From: Mesaphorura yosii
Taxonomy: Eukaryota > Arthropoda > Collembola > Poduromorpha > Tullbergiidae
Direction: 5' to 3'
Assembly (NCBI GenBank): GCA_009869945.1
Contig: WIXG01000023.1
Location: forward strand, 356,840 to 420,839
DNA: 64,000 nucleotides
In this document: piece by piece, positions 1 through 12,135 of the stretch
Position numbering within the stretch: position 1 is the first letter of the stretch
How the letters are laid out: each line of letters begins with the position of its first letter
Made by a program: the position numbers and the translations under genes
The notes under the pieces: generated by a model
Seen by the model: the letters and a program-made list of their open reading frames with translations, nothing else
Database searches by the model: none
Told to the model about the DNA's origin: nothing

Positions 1-918
1 ACCATAGACCTGAATTGTCAAATAAAAAGATCACACAAGTTGCACAGGCGTCTTATTAGGAGTTCAGATTCTTGAAACTCACGGCTTCAACTGGCTTCCA
101 AGGTTATCCAGACAGTGAGCAGCAGTTAAAATCGTTCTGTCTGTGATTATGGACCCAGCACATCCAAACACAACTCGCTGAGTTCTTAATACTGCAAGCA
201 AACCACAATAATTCAGACCCACATTTTTATTACCATTAACAAGTTTGGCTTACTGGTATACCCAACTCTGGCTATCCACGGATACGAACCCAAGGGTGCC
301 GTCTAAATCATTGCAAAAGAAGTCAAAATCGTTACAGGACTAAACAGGTTCATTTCGGAGTAGATAATTATACCTTGCCCCCAATGATTCTTAAGGACAG
401 TGGAGTGTTGCTGCATTCTTCAATGCTAGGAAGGAGCCGGAAGTGGGGATGCGATGAGAGGTCTTGGTCTTTCGAAGTCGAAACAGACTGGATCTTCGCG
501 AATGGGCCACTCGAAACTGCCGCAATGGAAACTTCGGGTGGACAACAGACCTGTAAACGTGACCGCAGATTTTTCTGTGATGAATTACCCGCTGAAATTA
601 AGTGCATTCTAGCGCCTACCTTTGGATTTGTCCGGGTGTAGCTACATGCGCGAGTGAGTGTTTGCAGATCTCGAAGACTGTTGCTGTCTGATTTAGCCTT
701 GGACCAGAGGTCTTGTGCTGACACACATTCTCGGAAAAGTGTACACTGGCCTTCTTCCCGGAAATAGGAGCACTTTTCTGAAATTCAAGATTCCAAAATA
801 AGTATGGGCAATTAAAATTGAAGCTAAAGTTATTTTACATACGCGCAGAAACTCCGCCACCAATGAAATGAAGTGCAAATAGGAACCAAATGACATCAGT
901 CGTGGATTTGTGAGACAT
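1..918 (-). CDS. CLIP-domain serine protease A (partial, runs off left edge)
   Basis: N-terminal two thirds of a secreted trypsin-like zymogen. Exons on the minus strand: 843-918, 620-777, 374-550, 254-302, 83-191 and 1-9 (cut by the edge); phases join cleanly. The start at 918 gives a signal peptide of about 25 residues ending VSA. The CLIP domain follows with cysteines in KC, QC, EC, RAC and VCC. A Ser-rich linker leads to the activation site LSLR/IIGGK (cleavage after about R132). The next exons carry SYPWIARVGYT and the catalytic His in LTAAHC. The catalytic Asp and Ser lie outside the window, so activity cannot be judged. CLIP proteases of this kind act in arthropod clotting, melanisation and Toll activation; which of these applies here is unknown. 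It is the most downstream of three tandem relatives. Confidence 0.88.
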
Positions 919-1585
919 TTTTGCGTAATTCAATGATTTCGCTAATCATGAAGTTACAAAATGATTTGATTGATTGGACTGCGAATGGATTTTGGAGTGG
1001 TAATGGTTTGTATCCTGGACAGACGTGCGCTGCACCAAAGACGCGTGATTACTACGAAATCCATTTAGATCATAGACTGGTTCAAGGCTGATTGAGTTTT
1101 GCCATTTCGTATAAACTCTTTTACTTACGGCAAAGAATTTTCTCGCAAGTGCAAACCGGTTTTCTGTACACAAAATATCAAACCCTGTGTTTTGAAGCTG
1201 TAAAATTTTGTTGGAGACAGCTGGATAACGTTACAGGAGTACCTCGAGATTCGACATTAAGACGTAAAGCTACATCACTTCCAGGAGCACTGTGCATGTG
1301 TTTATCCTCAGGAATTTGCACCGAACAGGTCGCGTATCAAATCAGTACGCAGTTGATGAGACCATGTTAAGCAACGAATCTTGATTCAAAGCAAATGCGC
1401 GATGTAATCTTGTGAAATCACTTCCGGGAAAATTTATTCAGAACATAAATACAACAAGCTGAGTGACAAAACTACCTTTGGTGCTTGCATTAGCGTAAAA
1501 CCCCTAAGCATAGTTTCATTGAGCAATTATCATGTAGCAGGAGCAGAAACTAGCGTTCACTTCAGGTCAATCAGATATTCAGTAT
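919..1585. other. Intergenic, protease A to protease B
   Basis: About 670 bases between the start codon of protease A and the stop codon of protease B. It should hold the promoter of A and the 3' end of B. I see no third gene and no convincing repeat. Confidence 0.5.
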
Positions 1586-3578
1586 TCAGGGCCGAATATT
1601 ATCCAGTATCCAGTCCCGATACGCAGATACTCTTGTGTAGACGCCTAGAATAACGAATAAGCCTAGTTAGAACGTTCAATTTGGCTTACATGTCTTACAT
1701 ATTTTGTTTAAATAAAATCCAAGACAAACCTGGGAGAAGACCCACTCCGCACTGCACTGGCCCGAAACTCACGACTCCAAGCTGAAATAATTTGGCCTCA
1801 CCTCCAATCATAATGGGAAACTGAAGTGGCCCACCAGAATCACCCCCTGAAACAGCAAATGCATAATACCATTTGCAAAGCCCTGAAAATCCATTAATGG
1901 AGATTACCACAAGAATCCTTGTCTTTGACTCCTCCAGCGCACATCTGAAGAGAAGATCATGCATGAGGTAAAGTCGACTCCAGGTATAATAAAATATTTG
2001 TCGCTCACCTGTCTGCTGGTAATTGTGATTCTGTTCGTGTAATTGGATTGACATCTTGCGTTTGGAATGATGGGAAGTTGAACTTCCTGAAGTATCTTGC
2101 TGCCTGCCGCCTTATTCCACTTGGTTCGTCCCCAACCTGAAGAACAGCGGTACATTTTGTACAACAAACACAAATAAGGTAATTAGCTTCATACCTGTGA
2201 CGAAGGCCTTGTTCCTGTTTGGCATGAAGGAGTTTCTCCAAATACTCGCCAGCCCATATTCAACGGGAAATGGGAGACAGATTGGGCCCACTGCGAATGT
2301 GTCAAACGCCATGTCACGGTCAACTCGAATCAATTCAATGTCGTTGGATTTGTCATCTGTGTTATAGCTTTCGTGTGGAATAATTTTCTCGATTTTATAG
2401 TCAGTGTACTTTGTACATCCAATGTTCGGGCTGCAGTCTTGATCGGTAGTCGTGTCATGCTCTCCAACCCGAATTATTGCAGGGGTCAGCTCCTCAGCAT
2501 CAATTTCTTCAGTGCAGTGCCCAGCAGTCAAAATGTATCTTTTATTGATGATTGTGCCACCACAATAAAATTCAATTTCTCCAGTTTCTTCGCCTGCGAT
2601 GCAAAAAGATTCGTCTTAATATGTTCGGCTCATGGCATGCATGCGATTTTAGCTTTTCTGAAACTTACTTCGATATCCTATTCGTGCCATCCATGGGTAC
2701 CTTTATTAATTGTCACGTGTTAGGCGTAGCATAAATATCTTAACGTTGAAGGCAGAGAAACTTACGACGCCAGGGATGCATCCGTTCCACCAACGATTCT
2801 GTCAAGCGCAATTGCGGTGCTGCAGTCTTTCAATTTTGGCAATAGTCCGAAGTTTTTGTGATTTCGAAAGCTTGGGTGATTTCCCTGAAATTGTTCGCTC
2901 GCAATGGAGTCTTCATTCTCATCGGGTAGAAATGGGCCCCAATCAGTGTCTTCGGTGGTGGGAGTTGTAGCTGGAGAGACCGGTGCTGGTGGAAGTGTCA
3001 CCTGAAGAATTTTCACTGCGTTTCCATCGAGTTCTGGTCTTGCTGAAGGAAATATTGAAGTCAAAGGTGGTAGCGTAGATTGAGTTTGACCCTGACTCTC
3101 GTCACCTCCGAAGCCTCCGATGACAACTTGGTTCGACGGACAGCAAACCTGTAAGAAGACATATTGACTGCACACGCGTACATGCGTGAATTCACAGATT
3201 TATGTCTCAATTGTAGGTTGCTTCGACAAATTCATACCATTGGCTCTTCCTTCTCAAAGCCGCAGGTGAGCCGCTGCAGGAGTTTGATGTTTGTAGCAGT
3301 ATGCGGTTCTTCCTTCAATATCTGCAGTAGCGGCGGACACATTTCGAAGGAAACACAAATTCCCGTTTGGCCATTGATCGAATGACACTGCGAGAGGACT
3401 GCAAATGAAACACGTTCAATTTAGCCAGCCATTGCTCAATTTTTGATAAATCTGACTTACACGGAGTCGTGGTCAAACTGCTAACATCCTGCACTAACTG
3501 TCCTTGTATTGTGAGTATAAATACTGCGCAAATGATCAACTTCTGTCCTAGAATATTGCTGGAATCGAGGCGTTGCAT
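1586..3578 (-). CDS. CLIP-domain trypsin-like serine protease B (complete)
   Basis: Nine exons, minus strand: 3461-3578, 3238-3398, 2766-3148, 2669-2700, 2195-2593, 2009-2136, 1908-1944, 1730-1846, 1586-1644; total 1434 nt, 477 residues, frame intact. Signal peptide (start MQRLDSS), then a CLIP domain from about residue 42 to C96 with cysteines in QCHS, GICVS, EMC, LTCG and VCC. A 100-residue Pro/Thr/Ser-rich linker leads to the cleavage site ALDR/IVGG (after R210). The catalytic triad is visible: H257 in LTAGHC, D316 in NDIELI, S423 in GDSGGP. KDSCGGDSG places an Asp at the S1 position, as in trypsins. The end GVYTRVSAYRDWI is the usual protease C-terminal helix. All key residues are present, so it should be an active, secreted, Arg/Lys-specific zymogen. 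Its substrate is not shown. Confidence 0.93.
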
Positions 3579-4431
3579 GGTTGAGATTTACGAAGCGTTT
3601 TTTAAAAAAATCACATTTGAGGTTTGTGTTAAACAAATTACAAGACGCAAAGCGAGTGTCTCCTATTAGATGAAATATATATCTAATGTCGCATCCTATC
3701 TACGTTTTCTAATACCTAAACTTTATGCTGCGCCGTGTGCACGAAAATCGTTGAATTTATTTTCGACTTCACTGCTTCTAGTTACTTCTCACTGAAGCAA
3801 GCAGGAGCAAGGTGAGCTGCTGCGTCAAGATTTGCGAACTTGCAAAAACCTCGCGAATTCCCATGCACAAATTGACTTGAAAATTCGCATTCCTATCCAT
3901 GGAGGTCGCTTGGCCATGGCACTGCGTGTTAGCGTTAGTACTCTTCTTCATAACTGCAAAAAAGATTTTGTCGCGCCTCGCGACGTAATGCGAAAAAGTA
4001 GTCAGATAGACAGACTCGCAGTACATTAACGCTTAATTGGACGTAGCACGTCATCGATATCTTCTCACAAGAACCGAAGCTAGGCTTAATGAGTTCCAAG
4101 AATCGGCAACTTGTTGAAAACAAGTTTTTTATGTACACGATTCCTGTCCGAGTTCGGTTCAGGGAACAGTCGAACAGGTTAATTCAAACAGGGCAGGTTA
4201 TTCTGTAGAAGTCGAAAGTAGCCAGTAGCATAGTCTCAGCTATCAGCTTTACCTTGTGAATGTGTACGTTCGATTTCAAGAAATGCGCGACAACAACACG
4301 CTTGCACTTCATCAGAAATCACGACTCACGAATAATTTATTCAGAACACAACAGCATGATCTTATCCGATAGTAAAATGTCAATATCAATGACAGCTTTA
4401 AATTGCACAATGACCTACGCATAAACTTGGC
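3579..4431. other. Intergenic, protease B to protease C
   Basis: About 850 bases with AT-rich stretches and no coding signal I trust. It presumably contains the promoter of protease B. Confidence 0.5.
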
Positions 4432-6401
4432 CTAACTTTCACGTAAGGATTCTTCGACTGTGTCCAGAATCCATTTGAGATAAGACGACGTTCTTGCGTA
4501 CACACCAGGAAGTCCGCCTGTACAAAGGAAAGAAATGTTTAAGAATGGTGCATACCAGAGTGATGTGTTTGTCGCCTACCGATGCCACAGTGCGTTGGTC
4601 CAAATGATACGATCCCCAGCTGGAATATTCTAGGAACTTGATGTATTTGCGCAGCGATCATAAAAGGTCCTGAAAAGTCAAGACACATTTATATTACCAC
4701 AATGCAATGATTGCTTTATTATCAACAAATGGTACCACAAATCATACCTCCGCTGTCGCCTCCACAAGAATCTTTCCCCTGCTCACCTCCAGCACATAAC
4801 TAAAATGTATGACAATCGATTGTAATTAACATTTTTAATTACCTGTGGCGGTAGGAAGTCCGAATTTTACCTGGCTCTCCGCAATCTTTACCCTGTGCCT
4901 GTAAATACTCTGACATTCCTCATTCGATTTAATCGGAAGCGTGACCTCTTGCAAAATGGTGCTTCCACCAGCATTGTCTGATTTCAAAACACTGCGTCAG
5001 TGTCGATTTCAAGATGGAGGCTCAAGATTTGTACTTACTCCACTTCGTTCTTCCAAACCCAGCCACAATTCCTGTGCCAGGTGCGAGATTTTGTAATTCG
5101 AAACCGTACTCCTTAGTAAATGGCAGGCAAACTGGACGGATGAAAACTGGAAGGGAGAAAATTATTCCAGACTTGATTCTGCCACTCTGTTTTGCTCAAC
5201 AAGAACATGCGAGCTTATACTCACTGGTGTCAAAATTAATGTCCCGGTCAACCATAATTAGAGTAATGTCATTCTGCTTGCTGTTGATATTGTACTCAGG
5301 GTGTGTAAGAATTTTCTGGATTTTGTAATCTTCAGCTTTCGAACACAATTGAATGTCCGTATTGCAGTCCTCCTCGGTTGTAATGTCGTGCTCGCCCAGT
5401 CGGACGGAAACACTGAAATAAGCCGTACTCAATTAGTTAAAATTAGGCTTAAGTGAACTGAGTCGGACGACTTACGGCAAATATTCATCTTCAATCCCTT
5501 CGACACAATGCGCTGCCGTTAAAATGAATCGCTTGGAAATCACCGTGCCGCCACAATGATAATCAAGTCTACCAGGTACCGGGCCTGAAAAATGGTACGA
5601 ACGAGTCATGCACGACATCATCGCTTGTATGCCATAAATTGCCGGTGGAAGCGTTGAAACATACTTATATAGCCGATCCGGGCCATCCATGGGTAGCTCC
5701 CGTGGCTAACATTCTTTCCACCAATGATTCGGTTGTGCCCGAGCCCGATTCCGCACTCTCTGATCGATGGAATATGCTTAAATCCAGGTTGCGTGCTCAA
5801 ATTGAGTGTGTGGGTAGGTGTAGGTACCATAGATACTACGAAATGAGCTTCTGTCGAGACTGGGACAGGAGGCGCAGGTGTAACCTTGATGTGTATACCA
5901 TCAGAATGATTGTTTGTCTCTGGCAGCGATGCTGAGTTGGTGGGTTTCTCGTCAGAATTTGCTGATGGGGTAATGCTTGAAAGAGGACAACAAACCTGGA
6001 AGGAGGCAATTAAATGCATGAAGATTCAGAAGTGGTCTCCACTGGGTTTTAATTTTAAGCTATTTAAGTGTACCTTTGGATCAGTCGAATCAAACCCGCA
6101 AGTTAACCTCTGAAGACTTCGGAGCTGGGCAGTATTGGGATTATGTGTCAAGACGTGAAATAAGGGTGGGCAGGATTTGATAGAGACGCAATTTCCAGGA
6201 AGGCGTTGGTACGATCTGCATTGTTCTGAAACAAGACGTGCAAACAAAGATGGTCAAAGTCGCTATTCTCCTGCTCACTCCGGATGGAAACGCTGCCATG
6301 AAAGATGCAGATGAGAATTCGGAAGGGAAAAACTTACGTGACGAGCTTCCCACTACATAAAGGCTGAAGATGGTCAAAATTAACTCTGTCTGATTGAGCA
6401 T
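4432..6401 (-). CDS. CLIP-domain trypsin-like serine protease C (complete)
   Basis: Ten exons, minus strand: 6338-6401, 6074-6225, 5665-5995, 5476-5584, 5225-5412, 5039-5146, 4871-4977, 4748-4799, 4580-4669, 4432-4517; total 1287 nt, 428 residues. The ATG at 6401 is chosen; two codons upstream a TTG would extend the frame without benefit. Signal peptide MLNQTELILTIFSLYVVG, CLIP domain (cysteines in QQCRS, NCVS, SCPP, LTCG, VCC), Pro/Thr linker, cleavage after R161 (GHNR/IIGG). His in LTAAHC, Asp in NDITLI and Ser in GDSGGP are all present, with KDSC for trypsin-like specificity. Unlike B, the chymotrypsin-fold GWG motif reads GFGRT. Unlike A and B there is no intron between IIGG and YPWMA. 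Most upstream member of the tandem trio. Confidence 0.93.
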
Positions 6402-7476
6402 TTTCAAAAATTTTAAAAAGCAGGAGTCTGAAATAGTAGAGGCCGGTCACCGGTAGAACCACACGTGTAACTCACGACAGCCAGACTGGCATTTTAAACT
6501 TCAGATGCAGTCGTGCGCCCCAATTCTATGATGATGGAGCGAGATTTCAGAGAATTTTACAGCAACAATCAGAAAAAAACTGATTTTATATGTAGCAGAA
6601 CGAACAAAAAATGAAGCAATCGATCATAGCAAAAATTACACGCATTTGTAGTGGAATTCAAGCAGCTCTTTTGTCTTTGCACAAAGCGTAATTGGCATTC
6701 GCAGTTCTCATTCTCGTGTTGACCTTAGTCGGTTCCCATCATCAATTTGATGGAGTTGTCTACTCTAAGCAGTAGACACACGAGAACAGAGGAGCATTAG
6801 CAGGATGCATTTGAAGGGTTACTGATGTGGTTTTCCTATATTTGGTTTTTCTTGGCTGAATAACATAATAACTCAACTGACGTCAAATGTAGCATCCAGT
6901 TTTCTCACCAAAATACCACAACCAGTTTCCATTTCCACCATTAAGAATAACAGCAGCTCCAAATCAACTACAATAGACGTAGACAGCTTGAAATTCCAGG
7001 CCCATGCGCATTAGAGAAACGACAGATGAAAGTGTATCACTGCGTGCCCACTCCGTACCGCACGACCTGTCCGGTGAGCTTTTTGTACCACCATGGTGCC
7101 GTGAAACGAAAAACGTGCCCAGAAACGCCTGGATCTTCCCAGTTGAGTTCTCCCTAACCTCTTAGCATTCCCATTGCATGTTCCTGGAAATGGTAGTCCT
7201 AATGCACCTTGTCCCATGATGCATCCGAGAATACCATCTTCCTCTCGCTTTGCTTTGTTTTGGTTTGGCGTATAGAGAATGACCATGCACGTAGTTCCCT
7301 CTAATGAGCCTACAACTCGCAGCATACACAAGAGGGATTGTTGAATGCGAGAAAGCCGGAGCCGACGACGCGAATTGGGAACGTCAGCTCAATTTTAATT
7401 TCATCAGCGTTGTGTCATTAAACTCGGAAACTTGGTACAGTTTATAAGCGGAGTAGTGACAGGCCCACACTTGACA
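6402..7476. other. Intergenic between protease C and PUF60 (divergent)
   Basis: About 1.1 kb separating two divergent genes; both promoters should lie here. The open frame on the minus strand around 7011-7331 has no recognisable content and I do not call it. Confidence 0.5.
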
Positions 7477-10400
7477 ATGATGGACGGCGGCTTAGGTAAG
7501 TAAGAGTCCAGCCTGAAGGTCGAGGTTGGCTTATACTCTTTTTACTATATTTGACTTATACGGTTCCGTGTTTTTCCGATTTCAGGGTTAGCTAGCTCTG
7601 CTGGCGGAGCTGCGCCAGTCGTTTACGTTGACCCACTGTTAAGGAGGCAGAAGATTGAGGATATGGCACCCGAAGAGTTTTTGTCAATCCCCATATCGGA
7701 TCTCAATCAAACTGGCCCGTTGTACGCAGGTGAGCTTAGCGTTTGTGTCCGTTCTTAACGGTCGTCTTAAAACATATCTTCACTTGCAGGAAGTGCGGCC
7801 AAAAGAGATGTTGCGGCCAGCATTTTGGGAGTTGCATTGCCCAAATTGGATAGAAGAGACCAGGATGATATTGCAAGGGCTAAGAAATACGCAATGGAGC
7901 AAAGCATTAAGTACGTTTTAATGAAGCAGACACTTGCCCATCAACAACAGGTAGCTTTTCAATACATCAAGACCTTAGCTTAGCGCTGATCTATTTTTAT
8001 AAGTGAAGAGTGTGTTATTTTCTTTCTGATTTTCAGCAAGCGAAGTCTATTCAAAGGCATCAGGCGCTGGTTCTGATGTGTCGTGTCTATATTGGCAGTA
8101 TTAGCTTTGAACTCCGGGAGGACACAATTCGACAAGCATTTGCACCATTTGGTAAGTTGAATTATCTATTTGGTCAACTTCTATTATTTGTTCTGTACTA
8201 CACGCACAAACTGTTTTAACCCTGGAATATTAATCATTCAGCCCTACCCTTATCCACCAATCCACTGTCCAGACTCCGTTCCTTGTTAAAACTTATTTCT
8301 CCCAACTCAAAATCATATCTAATCTAAATATTTTCTTGTGCTATAAAATCTTTGCTTTCTTCTTTTTGGTTTGAATTTGTATATTAGAGGAGTGATGAAT
8401 TGCTATTTACGTATAGGACCGATCAAAACTATAAACATGTCGTGGGATCCAGTGGCTCAAAAGCATAAAGGGTTTGCGTTTGTTGAGTATGATTTGCCAG
8501 AGGCGGCACAATTGGCACTTGAGCAGATGAACGGTGTCATGATCGGTGGCAGGAACATCAAGGTAAGTTTCTCCGCTCCATTATAATCAACGCGGTATTC
8601 TAATATTCGCTTGCTTGCAGTGCGGCAGAGATACAAGAATCAAGTTTTCTCACATGGATCAAGTAATCGAAGATTTAATGGATGAGGCGCGAGTCTATCA
8701 TCGCATTTACGTTGCTTCCATTCATCCAGATTTAACTGAGGACGACATTAAGAGGTAATCTCAATTTAACAGCACTTTATGTAGCAGTGTGGCACTGTTC
8801 ACTGAAATTGAAGCCGTCATATTAATTTCACATAATTCTGCAGTGTTTTTGAGGCATTTGGAAAAATCAAGGCATGCAAGTTAGCGCCTGGCCCCAATCC
8901 TGGCAAGCATCGCGGTTATGGATTCATCGAGTATGAGCTGGCGCAGTCAGCTGGTGAAGCAATTGCATCAATGAATCTGTTTGATTTAGGAGGACAATAT
9001 CTTCGAGTTGGTAAAGCAATCACTCCACCCAACGCATTGCAGGTGGTAAAATAGCATATTATGCAAGAATAGAAAGCCTACTTTGTTTTAAACTTTAACC
9101 ATCATTGTCTTTGTTTGTTGGTAAAGGCGAATCCAGGACAAAGTCAAATGCCTACTGCAGCGGCAGTTGCAGCAGCAGCAGCAACTGCGAAAATTCAAGC
9201 GATGGAAGCTGTCACAAATACTGCTGCGGCTCTTGGCCTAACGAAGGAAGATCCCACCTCAGTTCCGCCGAATGTTGTCCTGCCAAATTCAATGACAGCT
9301 GGATTTGTCCTTGCTCCGCCACCAACTGTCGCCCCTGCAGGACCTACTCCACTTATGAGCGTAAATCTTTCTTCATTTTCGACTTCACCTAAAGTGGTAT
9401 GTGTTGAGCACATACGTTATATATTCGGCGGCTACTTACTTGCTGTTGCTTCTTGTTTGGCAGGTGTCTACGGGACTTGGCCTTGCGGCCGCACCACAAG
9501 TGGGCCTGGCAAGCGGGTTCAGTCTAGCGACAGCTCCAGTACTTCCAAGTGGAATTCCACCACCGGGGATCGCCGTTCCAACGATTGGACTTGGCGGTTT
9601 TTCAGGAGTTGCTGCTCCCACCATGGTAACTTCAACACTTGGGCACCTCAGTACTCTCCAACAGCCGGCGTCATTTGCTAGCGGTAAGTGAAGCATTTTG
9701 TCTATTTTGAATTTTTGATCAGTAACGGAGGTGTCATTCGTCACTAGGTTTTAGCCAAGCACCAACTGCCGCTATTCCACCGCCTACTGTGGTGCAAACA
9801 TTGCCGTTGGCAATTTCTGGTGTTCCATCTCTTTCTCAACCATCAACTTCCTTCACTACCGCACAAATTGCGCCTCCAACAACGGCAGCAGAATTGGCTG
9901 CTGCTTCAATGGTGAGTTTGATGGCGAATTCGGTCACCGCTAAGAGAGCTTGTTTTTAAATGCTGTAAATTATTTCTTTACAGAAGGAGGATATGGCAAA
10001 ACAAATGGCAGAAGAGAGTGAAAATATGAGTCTGTCCTCGCAGGAGAATGTTTCCATCAAGGGACAAAGTGCGAGACATTTAGTAATGCAGAAACTAATG
10101 AGGAATGAAACCTCTTCTATAATCGTGCTGAAGAACATGGTTACGCCGGAAGATGTGGATGCTACTTTGGATGAGGAAATCACTGACGAGTGTTCAAATT
10201 ATGGCAATGTGGTCAAAGTCATAATTTATAATGAAAAGGAATCTGAAGAGGAAGAGGCACCTTCGGTTGTTAAGATTTTTGTAGAATTCACAAAACCTCA
10301 AGGTAAGAAACAATTTTTCCACCTAACGAATTATACTTCTTGTACTTCGACGAGCTTGCTTCATTTATCTTGCTTTTCTATTGCAGAGGCTGAAGCAGCC

Positions 10401-10496
10401 AGAAACTCACTGAACGGAAGATTTTTCGGAGGAAGGAGGGTTATCTGTGAAATTTATGATTACCAAATGTACAAAATCCATGACCTTTCGGGCTAA
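7477..10496 (+). CDS. PUF60: PUF60 / half pint, poly(U)-binding splicing factor
   Basis: Twelve exons: 7477-7495, 7586-7729, 7790-7950, 8037-8151, 8417-8562, 8621-8754, 8844-9042, 9127-9396, 9464-9683, 9748-9911, 9984-10302, 10387-10496; 2001 nt, 666 residues. Nuclear RNA-binding protein that helps U2AF define 3' splice sites. The block [18 protein letters not shown] is nearly diagnostic of the family. RRM1 spans about 124-200 ([20 protein letters not shown]), RRM2 about 223-300 ([20 protein letters not shown]). A long Ala/Pro-rich linker (about 307-540) precedes a C-terminal U2AF-homology motif (about 565-658) with [16 protein letters not shown]. Somewhat longer than the vertebrate protein because of the linker. 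The first of two adjacent ATGs (7477, 7480) is used. A polyadenylation signal AATAAA lies at 10560. Confidence 0.96.
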
Positions 10497-10559
10497 ATTT
10501 CTGTATAGTATGCAACCTGTGTAAACTTAAGTTATCAAATGACTAATGACTTACGACGT

Positions 10560-10565
10560 AATAAA
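10560..10565 (+). terminator. Poly(A) signal of PUF60
   Basis: AATAAA 64 bases after the PUF60 stop codon. The TRAX signal on the opposite strand is only about 30 bases away (10590-10595), so the two mature 3' ends should meet or overlap. Confidence 0.6.
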
Positions 10566-10589
10566 GTTTTTGCTTGAAATAGAAGCCCA

Positions 10590-10595
10590 TTTATT
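10590..10595 (-). terminator. Poly(A) signal of TRAX
   Basis: AATAAA on the minus strand, about 70 bases past the TRAX stop codon at 10667. It faces the PUF60 signal. Confidence 0.55.
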
Positions 10596-10666
10596 TAAAC
10601 ATACATGCCCAAAATTGATTTCGTGCTATTTATATTTAATTGTTGTATCTACACAAGTCCGCACTC

Positions 10667-12135
10667 CTACTCATTTCCAGAATCGTAGTCGTCACCGTGA
10701 AGTTCATCGTCAAAGACGCCAGTGAAGAAAGATGGCCGAGTTTTTTTGTCGTTCCGAATACTGAGCCCATAGCATGAAACTTCCATTTTTTGGACGCTGG
10801 ATCGCATTGTAGACATCTTGCTCTGGAATTGCCTGGAACTAGTTACTCCGAGACAACCTGTGAACAGAAAATTCATAGCTGAGTACCAGTGGATGTCAGA
10901 TCCTATATCCATCTCCAAGCTTTCCTACCGGCATAGAAGTGTTGAATCATGGCACAAGTGCTGAAAGCGTATTCTTTGTTCCCACTCGCAGTAGCATGAA
11001 TGCAAGCTCGCATTAATTCTCCAGGAATATCTACAATATTTTCTTAAGGTCAACTCTGGAACTGCAGGAACTTCTGGATGTAATAGAAGGTTCATTTACT
11101 CTACTGCTTACCACAAAGCCCGAGAAGAAAATCTGTTTGTGGCAAAAATAAGACTACAGACTTTGTGGCATCACTGGCAGGTTCTGTTTGTCGGCTCTGG
11201 GCCTGGTCCTGACCATTCAAGTTCATATTCCGCCCTTGAGGAGCTTCCGGTACCACCGGCAGGTTTTCATTATTTGCAGCAGGGCGAGATGAAGGTACTT
11301 GGCTCTGGTTTCCGGGGTCGTCAGTTGAGGTCGCGGCAGACTGAGTATTAGCATCTGACGCCGGTGCGTTGGTCTGCGTGCGTCTTTGCGCCGAATTTCT
11401 CCGATATGACCTTGCTCCTGCCGCTTTATTGCGACCTCCTCCAGACGAAATCTGGGAGCTGAACTTGTTGCTTCCGCAAAGGTAGCCAGTATCACAAAAG
11501 ATTTTAAATGTAAGGAGATCACTCTGAAGTTCATCATAAGTGGGCAAGGTTCCATCCTTCAGGGACTTGTAAAATCCATAAGCTTCAATGAACTCCTGGA
11601 GTCCTGCAAGAAAGGGACGAAAAACAGTTCGAAAGTAGCCTACTTCAGAATGCAATCCACGACAAACCTGGACTGAATGCTCGAACATAATAGTACTTGT
11701 CGTGTCCATCTAGCTCCAGCGCTATTTTGTGCAAAAACCTTTCTCGGGTAAAATGAAGACGTTCTGCCACTTTCTCCAAGGCGGAAGGGTCACTATAAAT
11801 TCGGACAGAAGCATTGAATTAAACCAGTGCATATTGACATGCTTCTTGTGAATGAGTAAAGTCCTATGAATTGTAAAGGCAAATGCTTACGAGGAAGTTC
11901 GATGAAGTTGAAAAATGATTCTTTTGCTTTCGATGGTCACATCCCGACTTAATTTGATCAATCTTTCCAATCTATCATACTTGTCGTCTAGCCTCGCTGC
12001 GAATTCACGAAACATTAACACTGTTGGAGAAGGAGTTGAATTTGATCTTCTCTCTGGTACGGCGGCAGTGCGTGGTGTTGCTGGATCCACAGCCACAGTG
12101 TCCGTGTTCACAACGTCTTCCTCCTGCACAACCAT
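10667..12135 (-). CDS. TSNAX: Translin-associated factor X (TRAX)
   Basis: Five exons, minus strand: 11891-12135, 11668-11792, 11112-11603, 10929-11030, 10667-10857; 1155 nt, 384 residues. The first ATG in the open frame is at 12135. TRAX is the catalytic partner of translin in the C3PO ribonuclease, which trims passenger strands and tRNA fragments. Family signatures: KYDRLERLIKLSRDVTIESK near residues 60-80, GLQEFIEAYGF, TDFLLGLCDIPGELM, and a C-terminal CYGLSIR. The acidic residues known to be catalytic in TRAX are kept: both Glu in QEFIEA, and the Asp and Glu in DIPGELM. A polar insertion of about 90 residues rich in Ser, Ala, Asn and Gln sits between the first and second halves, making the protein longer than the usual 290 or so. 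Confidence 0.93.

Noticed and set aside
1695-2054. Apparent read-through of protease B exons into introns
   Set aside because: Introns of 58-85 bases are often open by chance; GT..AG borders and protease alignment define the true exons.
7011-7331. 106-codon minus-strand frame between protease C and PUF60
   Set aside because: No domain, no splice partners and it lies where two divergent promoters are expected.
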